The notes under the pieces were generated by a model, which saw only the letters and a list, made by a program, of their open reading frames with translations, had not been told where the DNA came from and searched no databases. Positions 8,189 to 16,936 of a stretch of 64,000 nt of DNA are shown here, piece by piece. Source of the DNA: Deltaproteobacteria bacterium (GTDB lineage: Bacteria; Myxococcota_A; Polyangia; Polyangiales; Houyiibacteriaceae); the NCBI GenBank assembly GCA_017644045.1, contig JAEPMI010000004.1, positions 78,014-142,013 of the forward strand, given 5' to 3'. Both the position numbers and the translations under genes were made by a program. Each line of letters opens with the position of its first letter. The first letter of the stretch is position 1.

Positions 8189-9304
8189 TCAGTCGTCGCC
8201 GATGAACGAGGCGATCGCTCCGAAGAGCGCCTCGAAGCGCTCGAAGGTGAAGTCCGAGCCCGTGCGCAGCCAGTCCACGTGCCGTGGATGGTCGAGCGGC
8301 CCGTGGAAGTGACCCATCACGTCCATGTGGTCGGCCATGCCCGCGAAGACCACCTTCCCCCAGAGCTGGGAGAGCGTGGGCACCATCCCGTCGTTGTCGG
8401 TCCGGGAGGGCATCCGCCCCAGATGCGCCCTGAGCGCCGCGGCCTGCTCGGCGGTGGGGGTGAGGTCCACCGTCGGAGGAACCTGCGCCGTGAGCAGGTG
8501 CAGCCCGCGGTAGAGCGCGTACTGCGCCTGCCAGCCGGCGCGGAGCCCGAGCCGGCGCTGGATTCGGAGACTGGGTGGGGGCGCCACCGAGACGACCGAC
8601 CCATGGCGGACGTGGTCGACCGGGTTGGCGAGCGCGTTCACGAGCTCCATCGACTCGGGCGTGAGCTGCACCAGGAGCGTCTGGTCCTTGTGCGCCTCGG
8701 AGAAGAACTCCTCCAGCTCCTTCTGCCGCTCGTCGTCGAAGTCGCGCAGCACCTGCTGGTAGACCTGATCGAGCACCCCGCCGGACGCGAAGCGCAGCGC
8801 CCCCGTGCTCGCGACCGCGCCGCCGAGCAGGAGCAGCGCGGGCATGGGGATGGAGCCGAGCCGGATCATGTGCACCGTGCTCAGGCTCAGGAGCTGCAGG
8901 AGCCGCTGGCCGAGCACGCTGGTGAAGACGGCCGCGATCGGCGTGCCGCGATGGGGCGAGGCGATGGAGACCGCGGAGCGGATGTCGCCGAGAATGGCGT
9001 CGCGGCCCGGGACGTCGAGGCCTTGGCTCACCACGAAACGGCAGTCGAGACCGCCGGTGGAGTGACCGATCAGGTGAATCGCGTCACCGGGCTCCACCCG
9101 CTCGCGGATGCGCCCGACCAGGTGCGCCGCTCGCTGCCGCACCGAGCTGGTGGGCATGGTGTCGAGCGGGTGCACCTCGGCACGGATGCCGCGGCGAGCG
9201 AGCTCGGACTCGAGCGTCTCTCGCGCGTGGCTGAAGTAGGTGAAGTCGCCGAGGTTGGTGAAACCGAAGAACCCCGGAACCAGAAAGACGTGCGTCCGGC
9301 TCAC
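8189..9304 (-). CDS. Alpha/beta hydrolase with GHSTGG nucleophile elbow
   Basis: A 371-residue protein without an obvious signal peptide. It opens with the oxyanion-hole segment VFLVPGFFGF, followed by the nucleophile elbow LIGHSTGG (Ser82). A NDGMVPTLSQ segment supplies the likely Asp, and DHMDVMGHFHG a candidate His. The layout is that of triacylglycerol-lipase/PGAP1-like or LCAT-like hydrolases. The GTG at 9304 is chosen because the domain begins right there and GAGAAG lies just upstream. It follows the Cys-rich lipoprotein gene by 25 bp on the same strand, so the two probably form an operon. Confidence 0.85.
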   Translation of the reverse strand: MSRTHVFLVPGFFGFTNLGDFTYFSHARETLESELARRGIRAEVHPLDTMPTSSVRQRAAHLVGRIRERVEPGDAIHLIGHSTGGLDCRFVVSQGLDVPGRDAILGDIRSAVSIASPHRGTPIAAVFTSVLGQRLLQLLSLSTVHMIRLGSIPMPALLLLGGAVASTGALRFASGGVLDQVYQQVLRDFDDERQKELEEFFSEAHKDQTLLVQLTPESMELVNALANPVDHVRHGSVVSVAPPPSLRIQRRLGLRAGWQAQYALYRGLHLLTAQVPPTVDLTPTAEQAAALRAHLGRMPSRTDNDGMVPTLSQLWGKVVFAGMADHMDVMGHFHGPLDHPRHVDWLRTGSDFTFERFEALFGAIASFIGDD

Positions 9305-9329
9305 GGAGCGCTTCTCGATGTCGGGGTGC

Positions 9330-10721
9330 TCACTCCACGAGCATACAGGTCGGGAACTCCCCGCCACCACACGCCACGGCTGGCGCGTTGCAGCAAGGCT
9401 CCCCATCCGGCATGCAGAGCTCGCCGAGCTGCGGCCCGGTGCAGGGTGCGCAGAGGTCCGCGTCGCTGGTGCAGACCTGGCCGCCCGCGCCATCGTCGAC
9501 GCAGCCACAGCCACAGCAGTCGCTGTCGGTGGTGCAGGCCTGTCCGTCCGGGATGCACATGTCGCCGCAGCGGAGCACACCGTCGGTCGGGTCGGGCGTA
9601 CAGATGCCGCTGCAGCACACGTCACCGAAGGCGCACTCGTCGCCGTCGGAGAGACAGCAGCGCATCATGCCGTCTTCGGCGTCCTGACACATGATGTCCG
9701 GGTACGCGTCGACGCAGCACTCCTCGGTGGTGGTGCAGACGAAGCCGGGCAAGGTGCAAGTGCCGTCGCCGCCGAGGCAGCGTCGGAAGCCGGCGCCGGT
9801 CGGCTCGCAGCCGGTGTCACCGCCGCCGTTCGGACAGCAGTTCGACGTGGCTCCACCGCCGCCGCAGACCTCGCCGACCGGCTGACAGGAGCCCGTGTTC
9901 GCGCAGCGCATGATGGGACGGCCGTCGGCCGTGGTTCCCGACTCCGCGCACGAACCGGAGCAGCACTCGGCGTCGCTGGTGCAGAGATCGTCCTGGACCC
10001 GGCAGCCGCCGAGGAACTGGCAGCGGGGGCCGTCGCCAGTGTCGAGACAGACCGTGGAGCAGCAGGAGCCGTTGAAGCCGTCGCCGCTGCAAGGCTCGCC
10101 GGCGCTGGCGCAGGAACCGGTGTTGGCGCAGAGCCCCTCGCCGTCCCCGTCCGGGTCGTCGCAGAGGTTGTTGCAGCACTGCGCGTCGCTCGAGCACGCG
10201 AGGCCGCGACCGATACAAGCGGGCGGCGGCGCGCACGCGCAGCTTCCACCACCGGCGCAAGCGGTGCCGGCCTCGTTCGCGCAGTTGCCCGAGCAGCAAT
10301 CGCTGGCGGCGGTACAGGCGGAGCCGGTGCCGCTGCAGCCAGCCATGGGCTCGCAGGTGCCGCCGTCACAGTTCCCGGTGCAGCAGTCGCCGTTGGCCGA
10401 GCAGTCCTCGCCGACGTTCGCGCAGACCACCGGAGTCGTGCAGACATCGCCCTCGCAGGTGCCCGAGCAGCAGTCCGCTCCGGCCGTGCAAGCGACGCCG
10501 TCGGCCGAGCAGGCCCCCTCCGAACAGGTGCCGCCCTCGCACGGGCCCTCACAGCAGTCGTCTGCCGTGGAGCAGGCGCCTCCCATCCCCATGCACGTGG
10601 GACCCATGTCGACCTCCGGGACGTCTCCGTCCTCGGTCACGTCGTCCATGACGTCGTCATCACCACAGTCACATCCGGCGAACGCCAGGAACGCGACCAC
10701 CACCCAATACCCCTTACGCAT
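9330..10721 (-). CDS. Cys-rich repeat lipoprotein (CCSGxC repeats)
   Basis: A 463-residue protein starting with a short lipoprotein signal ending AFAGC (Cys17) and then an acidic linker. The rest is about twelve Cys-rich modules of the form C...DCCxGxC, for example ADCCSGTC, DCCTGNC and ECCSGSC, resembling knottin-like or dickkopf-like Cys modules seen in myxobacterial surface proteins. No catalytic motif is visible. The start ATG at 10721 gives a textbook signal; the frame is open upstream but the extension has no such features. Probably co-transcribed with the hydrolase at 8189-9304. Confidence 0.82.
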   Translation of the reverse strand: MRKGYWVVVAFLAFAGCDCGDDDVMDDVTEDGDVPEVDMGPTCMGMGGACSTADDCCEGPCEGGTCSEGACSADGVACTAGADCCSGTCEGDVCTTPVVCANVGEDCSANGDCCTGNCDGGTCEPMAGCSGTGSACTAASDCCSGNCANEAGTACAGGGSCACAPPPACIGRGLACSSDAQCCNNLCDDPDGDGEGLCANTGSCASAGEPCSGDGFNGSCCSTVCLDTGDGPRCQFLGGCRVQDDLCTSDAECCSGSCAESGTTADGRPIMRCANTGSCQPVGEVCGGGGATSNCCPNGGGDTGCEPTGAGFRRCLGGDGTCTLPGFVCTTTEECCVDAYPDIMCQDAEDGMMRCCLSDGDECAFGDVCCSGICTPDPTDGVLRCGDMCIPDGQACTTDSDCCGCGCVDDGAGGQVCTSDADLCAPCTGPQLGELCMPDGEPCCNAPAVACGGGEFPTCMLVE

Positions 10722-10785
10722 GGACACCAGTCTGCCAGCCGCGTGGAGAATTCGGAATGAACTGGAACGAAAAAGTCCGTGTGAA

Positions 10786-10800
10786 CGCTGGAATCCAGCG
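10786..10800. promoter_or_regulatory. Inverted repeat ahead of acyl-CoA dehydrogenase
   Basis: Perfect CGCTGG-AAT-CCAGCG, 26 bp before the GTG at 10827 and in the spacer shared with the divergent Cys-rich lipoprotein gene. Could be an operator or a short 5' UTR hairpin. Confidence 0.3.
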
Positions 10801-10826
10801 GCAGTGCAATTCATGATCGGCACACC

Positions 10827-12605
10827 GTGAACCCGCTCATCGACGATCGACTCGCCGAGCTCCTCTTTCGCTCCCTGCGATTGGGGGACCTCGCCGACCT
10901 GCCGGCCTTCGCCGACCACGACCCGGAGACCTTCCGCCTCTACGTGGACGCGTGCCGGAAGGTCGGCCGCCAAGTGCTCTGGCCGACCTACCCGACCACG
11001 GACGCCGAGCCGCCGACTCTCCAGGACGGCCGCGTGACGCTCCACCCGGAGACACTCCGCGGCTTCGAGCACGTGCGCGAGCTGGGCGTCATCGCCGCCA
11101 CTCGCCCCGAGGCGGTCGGCGGCCAGCAGCTGCCGCTCGCGGTCGCCACCCTGGCCCACGCCTACCTCATGGCGGGGAACCTCTCGACCGCGGGGCTCGC
11201 CTGGCTGACCACCGGAGCGGCGCACCTGATCGAGGCCTTCGGCGAGGACGCGCTGAAGGCGACCTTCCTGGCACCGATGATGAGCGGTCGCTGGACCGGC
11301 ACCATGGCGCTCACGGAGCCGCACGCGGGCTCGAGCCTCGGGGACCTGACGACCAGCGCGACCGATGCCGGCGACGGCAGCTATCGGATTCGTGGTGCGA
11401 AGATCTTCATCAGCGGCGGCGATCACGACGCGTCGGAGAACGTGGTGCACCTGGTGCTCGCGCGGATCGAAGGCGCCCCCGACGGCGTGAAGGGGATCTC
11501 GCTCTTCGCGGTCCCGCAACGGCGACCGGCCGCGTTCGGACCGAACGCCGCCGACGGGCCGCTCGAGCCAAACGACGTCCACGTCGCGGGGCTCATCCAC
11601 AAGATCGGCTGGCGCGCGCTACCGAGCCTCGCGCTGAGCTTCGGCGACGAGGACGACTGCCGCGGCTGGTTGATCGGTGCCCCGCACCGCGGGCTGCCGC
11701 AGATGTTCCAGATGATGAACGAGGCCCGCATCGGCGTCGGGGTGACGGCGGCGGCGACCGCGTCGGTGGCGTATCACGAGGCGCTCGCGTACGCGCGCGA
11801 CCGGACGCAGGGACGCGCGCTCGGCGCGAAGGGCGGCGATCAGGTCGCGATCATCGAGCACCCCGACGTGCGCCGCATGCTGCTGCGGATGAAGGCGATC
11901 GTGGACGGGTCGCTCGCGCTCTCGGTGGCGACCGCCCGCTTCTCGGACCTGGCGGCGAACGGGCCCGAAGCCGAGCGGGATCGCGCGCACGCGATCCTCG
12001 ACCTGCTGACGCCGATCACCAAGAGCTTCCCGGCCGAGTTCGGCTACGAGGCGAACGTGCTCGCGGTGCAGATCCACGGCGGCTACGGCTACTCGAGCGA
12101 GTACGTGCCCGAGGCGCTGCTCCGCGACCAGAAGCTGAACTCGATCCACGAAGGGACGACGCAGATCCAGGCGCTCGACCTGCTCGGCCGAAAGGTGGTC
12201 GCCGGCGGCGGGGCCGCGCTGCGTGCTCTGAACGAGACCATCGAGGCGGCGATCGCCGACGCGCGCAAAGCCAGCGTGGACGAAGCGATCATCGCGCCGC
12301 TGGAGGCCGCGCTCGGGGAGGTCGGCAAGCTCACCATGGAGCTCGGCATGAAAGGCGCCGGCGGTGACCTCGACGGAATGCTCGGCCACGGCGTCGACTA
12401 CCTGACGCTCTTCTCGATCGTGGTCATCGCGTGGCAGCACCTGTGCTTGGCCACCACAGCCCGGAGCGAGGACTCCGACTTCCACCGCGGGCTCGTCCAG
12501 AGCGCTCGCTACTGGGCCGCGACGGAGCTGCCGCGCGTCGCGCTCCTGGCGGAGCGGTGTCGCGTGGACCGGTCGTACCTCGAGCTGGACCCGAGCTGGC
12601 TCTGA
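10827..12605 (+). CDS. Acyl-CoA dehydrogenase, long form
   Basis: A 592-residue flavoprotein that would oxidise an acyl-CoA to the 2-enoyl-CoA, passing electrons to ETF. The segment TGTMALTEPHAGSSLGDL is the FAD/substrate signature of the family, and a GGYGYSSEYVPEALLRDQKLNSI-type segment lies near residue 420, with the HEGTTQIQALDL motif after it. The length and extra C-terminal helical domain match the DmdC/AidB-like ~600-residue class rather than the 380-residue classic enzymes, so the substrate may be a methylthio- or aryl-acyl-CoA as well as a fatty acyl-CoA. GTG start. Confidence 0.92.
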   Translation: MNPLIDDRLAELLFRSLRLGDLADLPAFADHDPETFRLYVDACRKVGRQVLWPTYPTTDAEPPTLQDGRVTLHPETLRGFEHVRELGVIAATRPEAVGGQQLPLAVATLAHAYLMAGNLSTAGLAWLTTGAAHLIEAFGEDALKATFLAPMMSGRWTGTMALTEPHAGSSLGDLTTSATDAGDGSYRIRGAKIFISGGDHDASENVVHLVLARIEGAPDGVKGISLFAVPQRRPAAFGPNAADGPLEPNDVHVAGLIHKIGWRALPSLALSFGDEDDCRGWLIGAPHRGLPQMFQMMNEARIGVGVTAAATASVAYHEALAYARDRTQGRALGAKGGDQVAIIEHPDVRRMLLRMKAIVDGSLALSVATARFSDLAANGPEAERDRAHAILDLLTPITKSFPAEFGYEANVLAVQIHGGYGYSSEYVPEALLRDQKLNSIHEGTTQIQALDLLGRKVVAGGGAALRALNETIEAAIADARKASVDEAIIAPLEAALGEVGKLTMELGMKGAGGDLDGMLGHGVDYLTLFSIVVIAWQHLCLATTARSEDSDFHRGLVQSARYWAATELPRVALLAERCRVDRSYLELDPSWL

Positions 12606-12614
12606 CGAGCTGGG

Positions 12615-13346
12615 CTAGGGACAGTCCGGGTTCGCCAGCCCCGGCGATCCGAAATCCGTCTCGCCGCCGCCGCTGTTGTACGGGCTCTGCCCGAGACACC
12701 AGTTCGCGACGTCGTCGTTCGACACCGTGTCGAGCGCGTCCGGGTCGAGCGCGAGGGAGATGCCCTTGTCGACCCCGAACGAGTTGAAGTCGACCAGGTC
12801 CACGACCGCCCCCGCGCAGGAGAGGCGCACGATGTCCCCTTCGTTCGCGAACTTCAGCGTCATCCCGTAGTCGTAGTCCGGGGAGAAGCCACCGACCGCC
12901 GCCGAGCCGAAGCGTGCGAGGCTGAGGTAGGCCCCGGGCGCCACGAGGGTCTCCCCGGAGATCGGGTGGCTGTTGCTGCTGTCGGCGACGATGCACCCGT
13001 CGAGGTCGTAGGTGACCGTCGCGCTGGGGTTGTGGATCTCGAACCACTCGCCGAAGTCGTCGCTGACCACGTCCGTGTCCGCCATGATCTCGGAGATCAC
13101 GAGGTCGCCCACCCCCGGACCACACGGCTCGCACGGACCCAGATCCGGCGGCATGTCCGGCGGTCCCAGGTCCACCGGTCCCAGGTCGACCGGCGGGCCG
13201 AGGTCCCTTCCCGGGTCACTCGCGTCTACCTCCGCGCTCCCATCGGCACCGCCGAGGTCCGCGACGGCCGCGTCATCGTCACCCGCGAACTCCGCCTCGG
13301 TACAGCCCGCGGCGAGCGCCACGGCGATCAGAAGGTGCCCGCGCAT
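12615..13346 (-). CDS. Lamin-tail-domain lipoprotein
   Basis: A 243-residue protein with lipoprotein signal MRGHLLIAVALAAGC (Cys15). A low-complexity linker rich in Asp, Gly and repeated DLGPP/VDLGP follows. Residues ~95-235 resemble an LTD (lamin-tail) Ig-like domain: LVISEIMADTD, GEWFEIHNPS, DLDGCIVAD, and ending GSPGLANPDC. In bacteria such domains sit on secreted nucleases and surface proteins and are thought to be binding modules. The first 19 bp overlap the end of the TPR gene, so it is the third gene of the kinase-TPR-LTD string. Confidence 0.82.
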   Translation of the reverse strand: MRGHLLIAVALAAGCTEAEFAGDDDAAVADLGGADGSAEVDASDPGRDLGPPVDLGPVDLGPPDMPPDLGPCEPCGPGVGDLVISEIMADTDVVSDDFGEWFEIHNPSATVTYDLDGCIVADSSNSHPISGETLVAPGAYLSLARFGSAAVGGFSPDYDYGMTLKFANEGDIVRLSCAGAVVDLVDFNSFGVDKGISLALDPDALDTVSNDDVANWCLGQSPYNSGGGETDFGSPGLANPDCP

Positions 13347-14266
13347 GCCATCCCCATCCCCGCCGGCGCACACCGCACCGCGCGCTCGTCGTCGTCCGCG
13401 TCGTCACCCATCGTCAGCAGCCCGACGGTCACGAGCGCGAGCGCCGCGACCGAGAGCCCGAGCGCCACGCCCATCGTCGCGTTGCGCTCCGTCGTGAGCC
13501 GGTCCCGGTTCAGGCAATCCGTCCGCGCATCACAGGCGTCGATCTCGCCGTTGCGATCACGCCACCAGAACCCCGTCCCGATCGCCCCGGCCCCGGCGAC
13601 CGCCGCGCCGACGAAGAGGCCGATGCTCGTTCCGGAGAGCCCGTCGTCGTCTGGTTCCGTCTCGGTCGGCCCGAGGGTCCCGGTCTCTTCCGGTTCCACC
13701 GTCTCGGCGACGGGCTCCGAGGGTGCCGACGAGAAGTCCAGCTCGGCCACTTCGCCCCCGACGACCCGCACCCGCCGCGGCTCGGTCGAGCACCCCTCGC
13801 ATCGAACCTGCACCTCGTGTGTGCCGAGATCGACCAGGAGCACGCCATGGCCATCGACCACACCGGCCACACCGTCGACCCGCGCACCCTCGGCCGCGCC
13901 CGCGGGCACGAGCGTGTAGCGCGCGACGAACGCGCTGCTGCGCTCGATCAGGTCTCGCGCGCCCGCGGCCTGGTCCTCCGTCAGGGGTCGGCGGCTCTCC
14001 GCGAGCGCGGCTTCGAGAGCGACGATCGTGGCCGCGTACTGCCGCAGCTCGAAGTTGCTCATCCCGATACCGCGCAGCGTACGCGCGTTGGGTGAGCGTT
14101 CGTGCGCTCGCCGAAAGAGCGCTCGCGCCTCGGCGTAGCGTCCCGCCGCGTGCTCCTGCACCGCCTGGTGCACGAGCTCCTGATACGCCTCGTCCTCCTG
14201 CGCCACGGCAGGCGCAGCGACCACGAGGAGCGCCGCGAGCGCGGCCACGGGAGTCAGCCATCGCAT
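13328..14266 (-). CDS. Exported TPR protein with C-terminal membrane segments
   Basis: A 312-residue protein with a cleavable signal peptide (ending APAVAQ). Residues ~25-100 form a TPR-like helical repeat (QEHAAGRYAEARALFRRAHERSPN). A PEGA-like beta segment follows (HGVLLVDLGTHEVQVRCEGC), then an acidic Pro/Thr/Glu linker and two hydrophobic segments (SIGLFVGAAVAGAGAIGTGF and MGVALGLSVAALALVTVG). This signal-TPR-PEGA-membrane build is common next to myxobacterial Ser/Thr kinases. It begins 3 bp after the kinase gene, so the two are co-transcribed; a similar pair occurs at 52465-54410. Confidence 0.8.
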   Translation of the reverse strand: MRWLTPVAALAALLVVAAPAVAQEDEAYQELVHQAVQEHAAGRYAEARALFRRAHERSPNARTLRGIGMSNFELRQYAATIVALEAALAESRRPLTEDQAAGARDLIERSSAFVARYTLVPAGAAEGARVDGVAGVVDGHGVLLVDLGTHEVQVRCEGCSTEPRRVRVVGGEVAELDFSSAPSEPVAETVEPEETGTLGPTETEPDDDGLSGTSIGLFVGAAVAGAGAIGTGFWWRDRNGEIDACDARTDCLNRDRLTTERNATMGVALGLSVAALALVTVGLLTMGDDADDDERAVRCAPAGMGMACAGTF

Positions 14267-14269
14267 CGT

Positions 14270-15853
14270 TCAGAACTCGTCGACGCTGAGTGTGCCCGCC
14301 CGATGCCGAGCGCCCATCGTCGTCATGGTGGCGGTCGACTCCGTCGGCTCGGTCACGGCCGGCGGGGCAGTCATCGGGCTTCGGCGAGCGCGACGCCGGC
14401 GAACCGGAGGCTCCGCCGGTGCCTCCGCGACCTCGGGCTCCACCTCTTCCTCGACGGTCTCTGCGAGCTCGGGCGCGACGTCCACCTCGGGGTCGAGAGC
14501 CGCGGGGGCTTCCTCGTCGGTGGGTTCCGCGGCGAGCTCGGGCTCCGCCTGCTCCGGCGGTTCGGCGGGCGCTGCGTCGACCACGGGCGGCTCGGGGTCA
14601 TCGCCGCTCATGGAGACCCCGACGACCACCCCGACCGCGAGCAGCGCGAAGCCGACGAGCGCGCCGATCGCGACCACCCTGCGGCGACCGGCCGGTGTGT
14701 CGACACGGAACGAGTCCTCGGTCCGACGGGCGTGCGTGTCGGGCACCGCCGTCTCGGCGAGCGTCTCCTCGATCGCTGCATCGATGGGCGGATCGGACGC
14801 GGCCTTCTGTCCGGTCTCCCGGAGCCCGCTCTCGAACGCCTCCGCGGCGACGGTCGGCACGGACTCGCGCGCCTTGACCACCCCCTTGCCGTCGGCGGTG
14901 GACGTGAACTTCTTGCTGCCCTTGCGGGTGGGGCCGACTCGGATCGACCACGAGGGGGCCTCTGGACGGAAGCGTGTCTCGACGCCGAAAGGCTCGAGCG
15001 CCGTCGCGAGCGACTCCACATCGGCGAAGCGCGCGTCACGGTCGCGGGCCATCGCCTTCTCGATCACGGTGACGAGCTCGGGATCGATGTCGGGTCGCAG
15101 CTCGCGGAGATCGGGCGGAGTCGCAGTGGCGATCTGAACGACGAGCGCCGTGTAGGTCCCCGCGATGAATGGGGGCCGACCCGCGAGCATCTCGTAGAGC
15201 ATCACCCCGAGCGCATAGACGTCGATGCGCGAGTCGATCCCGTCCGCGCCCGCGATCTGCTCCGGAGACATGTAGGTCGGAGTCCCGACCACGACCCCGG
15301 TCCGGGTCGCGCGGAGCTCGTCCTGTGCCGCATCGCCCACGAGCTTGGAGATCCCGAAGTCGAGCACCTTCGGCTCACGCAGCGAGCCGTCGGGTGCCCG
15401 GCAGACGAACACGTTCTCCGGCTTGAGATCGCGGTGCACCACGCCGGCGGCGTGTGCGGCGGCGACCCCCCGCATCACGGGCACCATCAGCCCGACGGTC
15501 TCCTCCGGTTCGAGCCGACCGCGCATCAAGATGTCCGAGAGCGGCTCGCCGTGGAGCATCTCCATCACCAGGAAGACCGCTCTGTCGTGAGTGCCGACGT
15601 CGAAGATGGTGACCACGTTCGGGTGGTCGATGCGCCCGGCGGCGCGCGCCTCGCGGCGGAAGCGGTCGACGAGCGCGTAGTCGGTCTCGCGCTCGGCGAT
15701 CAGCCACTTGATCGCGACGTTCTTGCCCGTGGTCAGGTTCCGGGCCGCATAGACGGCTCCCATGCTGCCCTCACCGAGCAGTCTCTCGACCTCGTACTTG
15801 CCGGCCAGGCATGTCCCCAGCTCCGGCCGGCGCTGGTGCTTCTCTGCTTCCAT
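14270..15853 (-). CDS. Membrane-anchored Ser/Thr protein kinase (PknB-like)
   Basis: A 527-residue Hanks-type kinase. Residues ~18-280 carry all main motifs: Gly loop GEGSMGAVY, AIKW lysine, HRDLKPEN catalytic loop, DFGISK metal site and a GTPTYMSPEQ activation segment with a phosphorylatable TPTYMS. A single transmembrane helix (VVAIGALVGFALLAVGVVVG) near residue 410 is followed by a Pro/Glu-rich periplasmic tail and an Arg-rich patch. The ATG at 15853 has GGGGGA upstream and places the kinase domain at the N-terminus. It leads the kinase-TPR-LTD string. The target is unknown. Confidence 0.92.
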   Translation of the reverse strand: MEAEKHQRRPELGTCLAGKYEVERLLGEGSMGAVYAARNLTTGKNVAIKWLIAERETDYALVDRFRREARAAGRIDHPNVVTIFDVGTHDRAVFLVMEMLHGEPLSDILMRGRLEPEETVGLMVPVMRGVAAAHAAGVVHRDLKPENVFVCRAPDGSLREPKVLDFGISKLVGDAAQDELRATRTGVVVGTPTYMSPEQIAGADGIDSRIDVYALGVMLYEMLAGRPPFIAGTYTALVVQIATATPPDLRELRPDIDPELVTVIEKAMARDRDARFADVESLATALEPFGVETRFRPEAPSWSIRVGPTRKGSKKFTSTADGKGVVKARESVPTVAAEAFESGLRETGQKAASDPPIDAAIEETLAETAVPDTHARRTEDSFRVDTPAGRRRVVAIGALVGFALLAVGVVVGVSMSGDDPEPPVVDAAPAEPPEQAEPELAAEPTDEEAPAALDPEVDVAPELAETVEEEVEPEVAEAPAEPPVRRRRARRSPMTAPPAVTEPTESTATMTTMGARHRAGTLSVDEF

Positions 15854-15902
15854 TCCCCCATCCAACGACAACGAACGTCGGACACTCCTTGGCGAGACTA
15901 AC

Positions 15903-15920
15903 ATACGAGGATCCTCATAT
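15903..15920. promoter_or_regulatory. Near-perfect 18-bp palindrome upstream of kinase
   Basis: ATACGAGGATCCTCATAT is symmetric except for one base pair, with a perfect GAGGATCCTC core. It lies 50 bp ahead of the kinase start and next to TATGTT (leftward), which could be a -10 element. Proposed operator for the kinase string. Confidence 0.4.
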
Positions 15921-15945
15921 GCTCGCGTCACAGCGGAATTTTGGA

Positions 15946-16911
15946 TCAGGGGACGATCACGACCTTCCCCTTCACGCGCCGCTCGTCCATGTCGCGGAGG
16001 GCCTGGGGCACCTCTTCGAGGCTGTAGCGCTTCGAGATGTGTGGCTTCAGCTTCCCCTCGGCGTGGAGTGCGATGAGCTTCTGCAGGTTCGCGGCGTGGT
16101 CCTTCGGGTGTCGCATGGCCCAGGCCCCCCAGGCGACACCGACGATGCTGCACTCCTTGAGGAGGGCCAGGTTCCAGCGGACCGCGGGGATCGATCCGGC
16201 GGCGAAGCCGATGACCAGGTGGCGGCCACCGGGTCGCAGCGAACGCAGCGCGGGCTCGGCGAAGTCGCCGCCGACCGGGTCGTAGACGACGTCCACGCCC
16301 CCGAGCGCCTTCGCGGCCTTCTTGAGATCGTCCTGGTCGTAGCGAATCCCGTGCGACGCGCCGTGGGCCTTGCAGAGCTCCAGCTTCTCGTCGGACGACG
16401 CGGCCGCGACGACCTCCGCGCCGAGCGCCGCGCCGATCTCCACGGCTGCGAGGCCGACGCCGCCGGCGGCGCCGAGCACCAGCAATCGCTCGCCCTCCGC
16501 GAGCGCCCCACGATCGACGAGACCGTGCCAGGAGGTCCCGTACGTGAACGCGAACGCCGACGCCGTCTCGAGCTCCATGGTGTCGGGCACGGTCACGAGC
16601 TGCCGGGCGCTCACGGCGAGGTGCGTGGCGAAACCACCGAAGGGCAGGATGGCCATCACCCGGTCCCCGATCGCGAACCCGTCCACGCCCTCGCCGACGG
16701 CGGCGACCGTCCCCGCGATCTCGCCACCCGGTGAGAACGGCGGCGGGGGCTTCAGCTGGTACATCCCCCGCGTGAGCAGCAGGTCGGGGAAGTTCACTCC
16801 CGCCGACGCCACCTTCACGACGACCTGACCCTTCTTGGGCTCCGGGTCGTCCATCTCGCGGACCTCGATCGCGTCGGGTCCGCTCAGCTCGGTCACCATG
16901 GCTGCGCGCAT
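15946..16911 (-). CDS. NADPH:quinone oxidoreductase (zinc-independent MDR family)
   Basis: A 321-residue medium-chain reductase of the QOR branch. The N-terminal GroES-like domain (residues 1-120) includes ASAGVNFPDLLLTRGMYQ and the GGEIAGTV turn, and lacks the zinc-binding Cys/His set of alcohol dehydrogenases. The Rossmann domain carries LLVLGAAGGVGLAAVEIG, a typical NADPH-binding glycine motif. It would reduce quinones or alpha,beta-unsaturated carbonyls in the cytoplasm. A separate unit in the same direction as the kinase string downstream, with ~90 bp between. Confidence 0.9.
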   Translation of the reverse strand: MRAAMVTELSGPDAIEVREMDDPEPKKGQVVVKVASAGVNFPDLLLTRGMYQLKPPPPFSPGGEIAGTVAAVGEGVDGFAIGDRVMAILPFGGFATHLAVSARQLVTVPDTMELETASAFAFTYGTSWHGLVDRGALAEGERLLVLGAAGGVGLAAVEIGAALGAEVVAAASSDEKLELCKAHGASHGIRYDQDDLKKAAKALGGVDVVYDPVGGDFAEPALRSLRPGGRHLVIGFAAGSIPAVRWNLALLKECSIVGVAWGAWAMRHPKDHAANLQKLIALHAEGKLKPHISKRYSLEEVPQALRDMDERRVKGKVVIVP

Positions 16912-16936
16912 GGCCGAGACTCTACCCGACGCGTCG

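Noticed and set aside
14270..16153. 627-residue kinase with long N-terminal extension
   Set aside because: The extension overlaps the quinone oxidoreductase on the same strand in another frame; the kinase domain starts at 15853.
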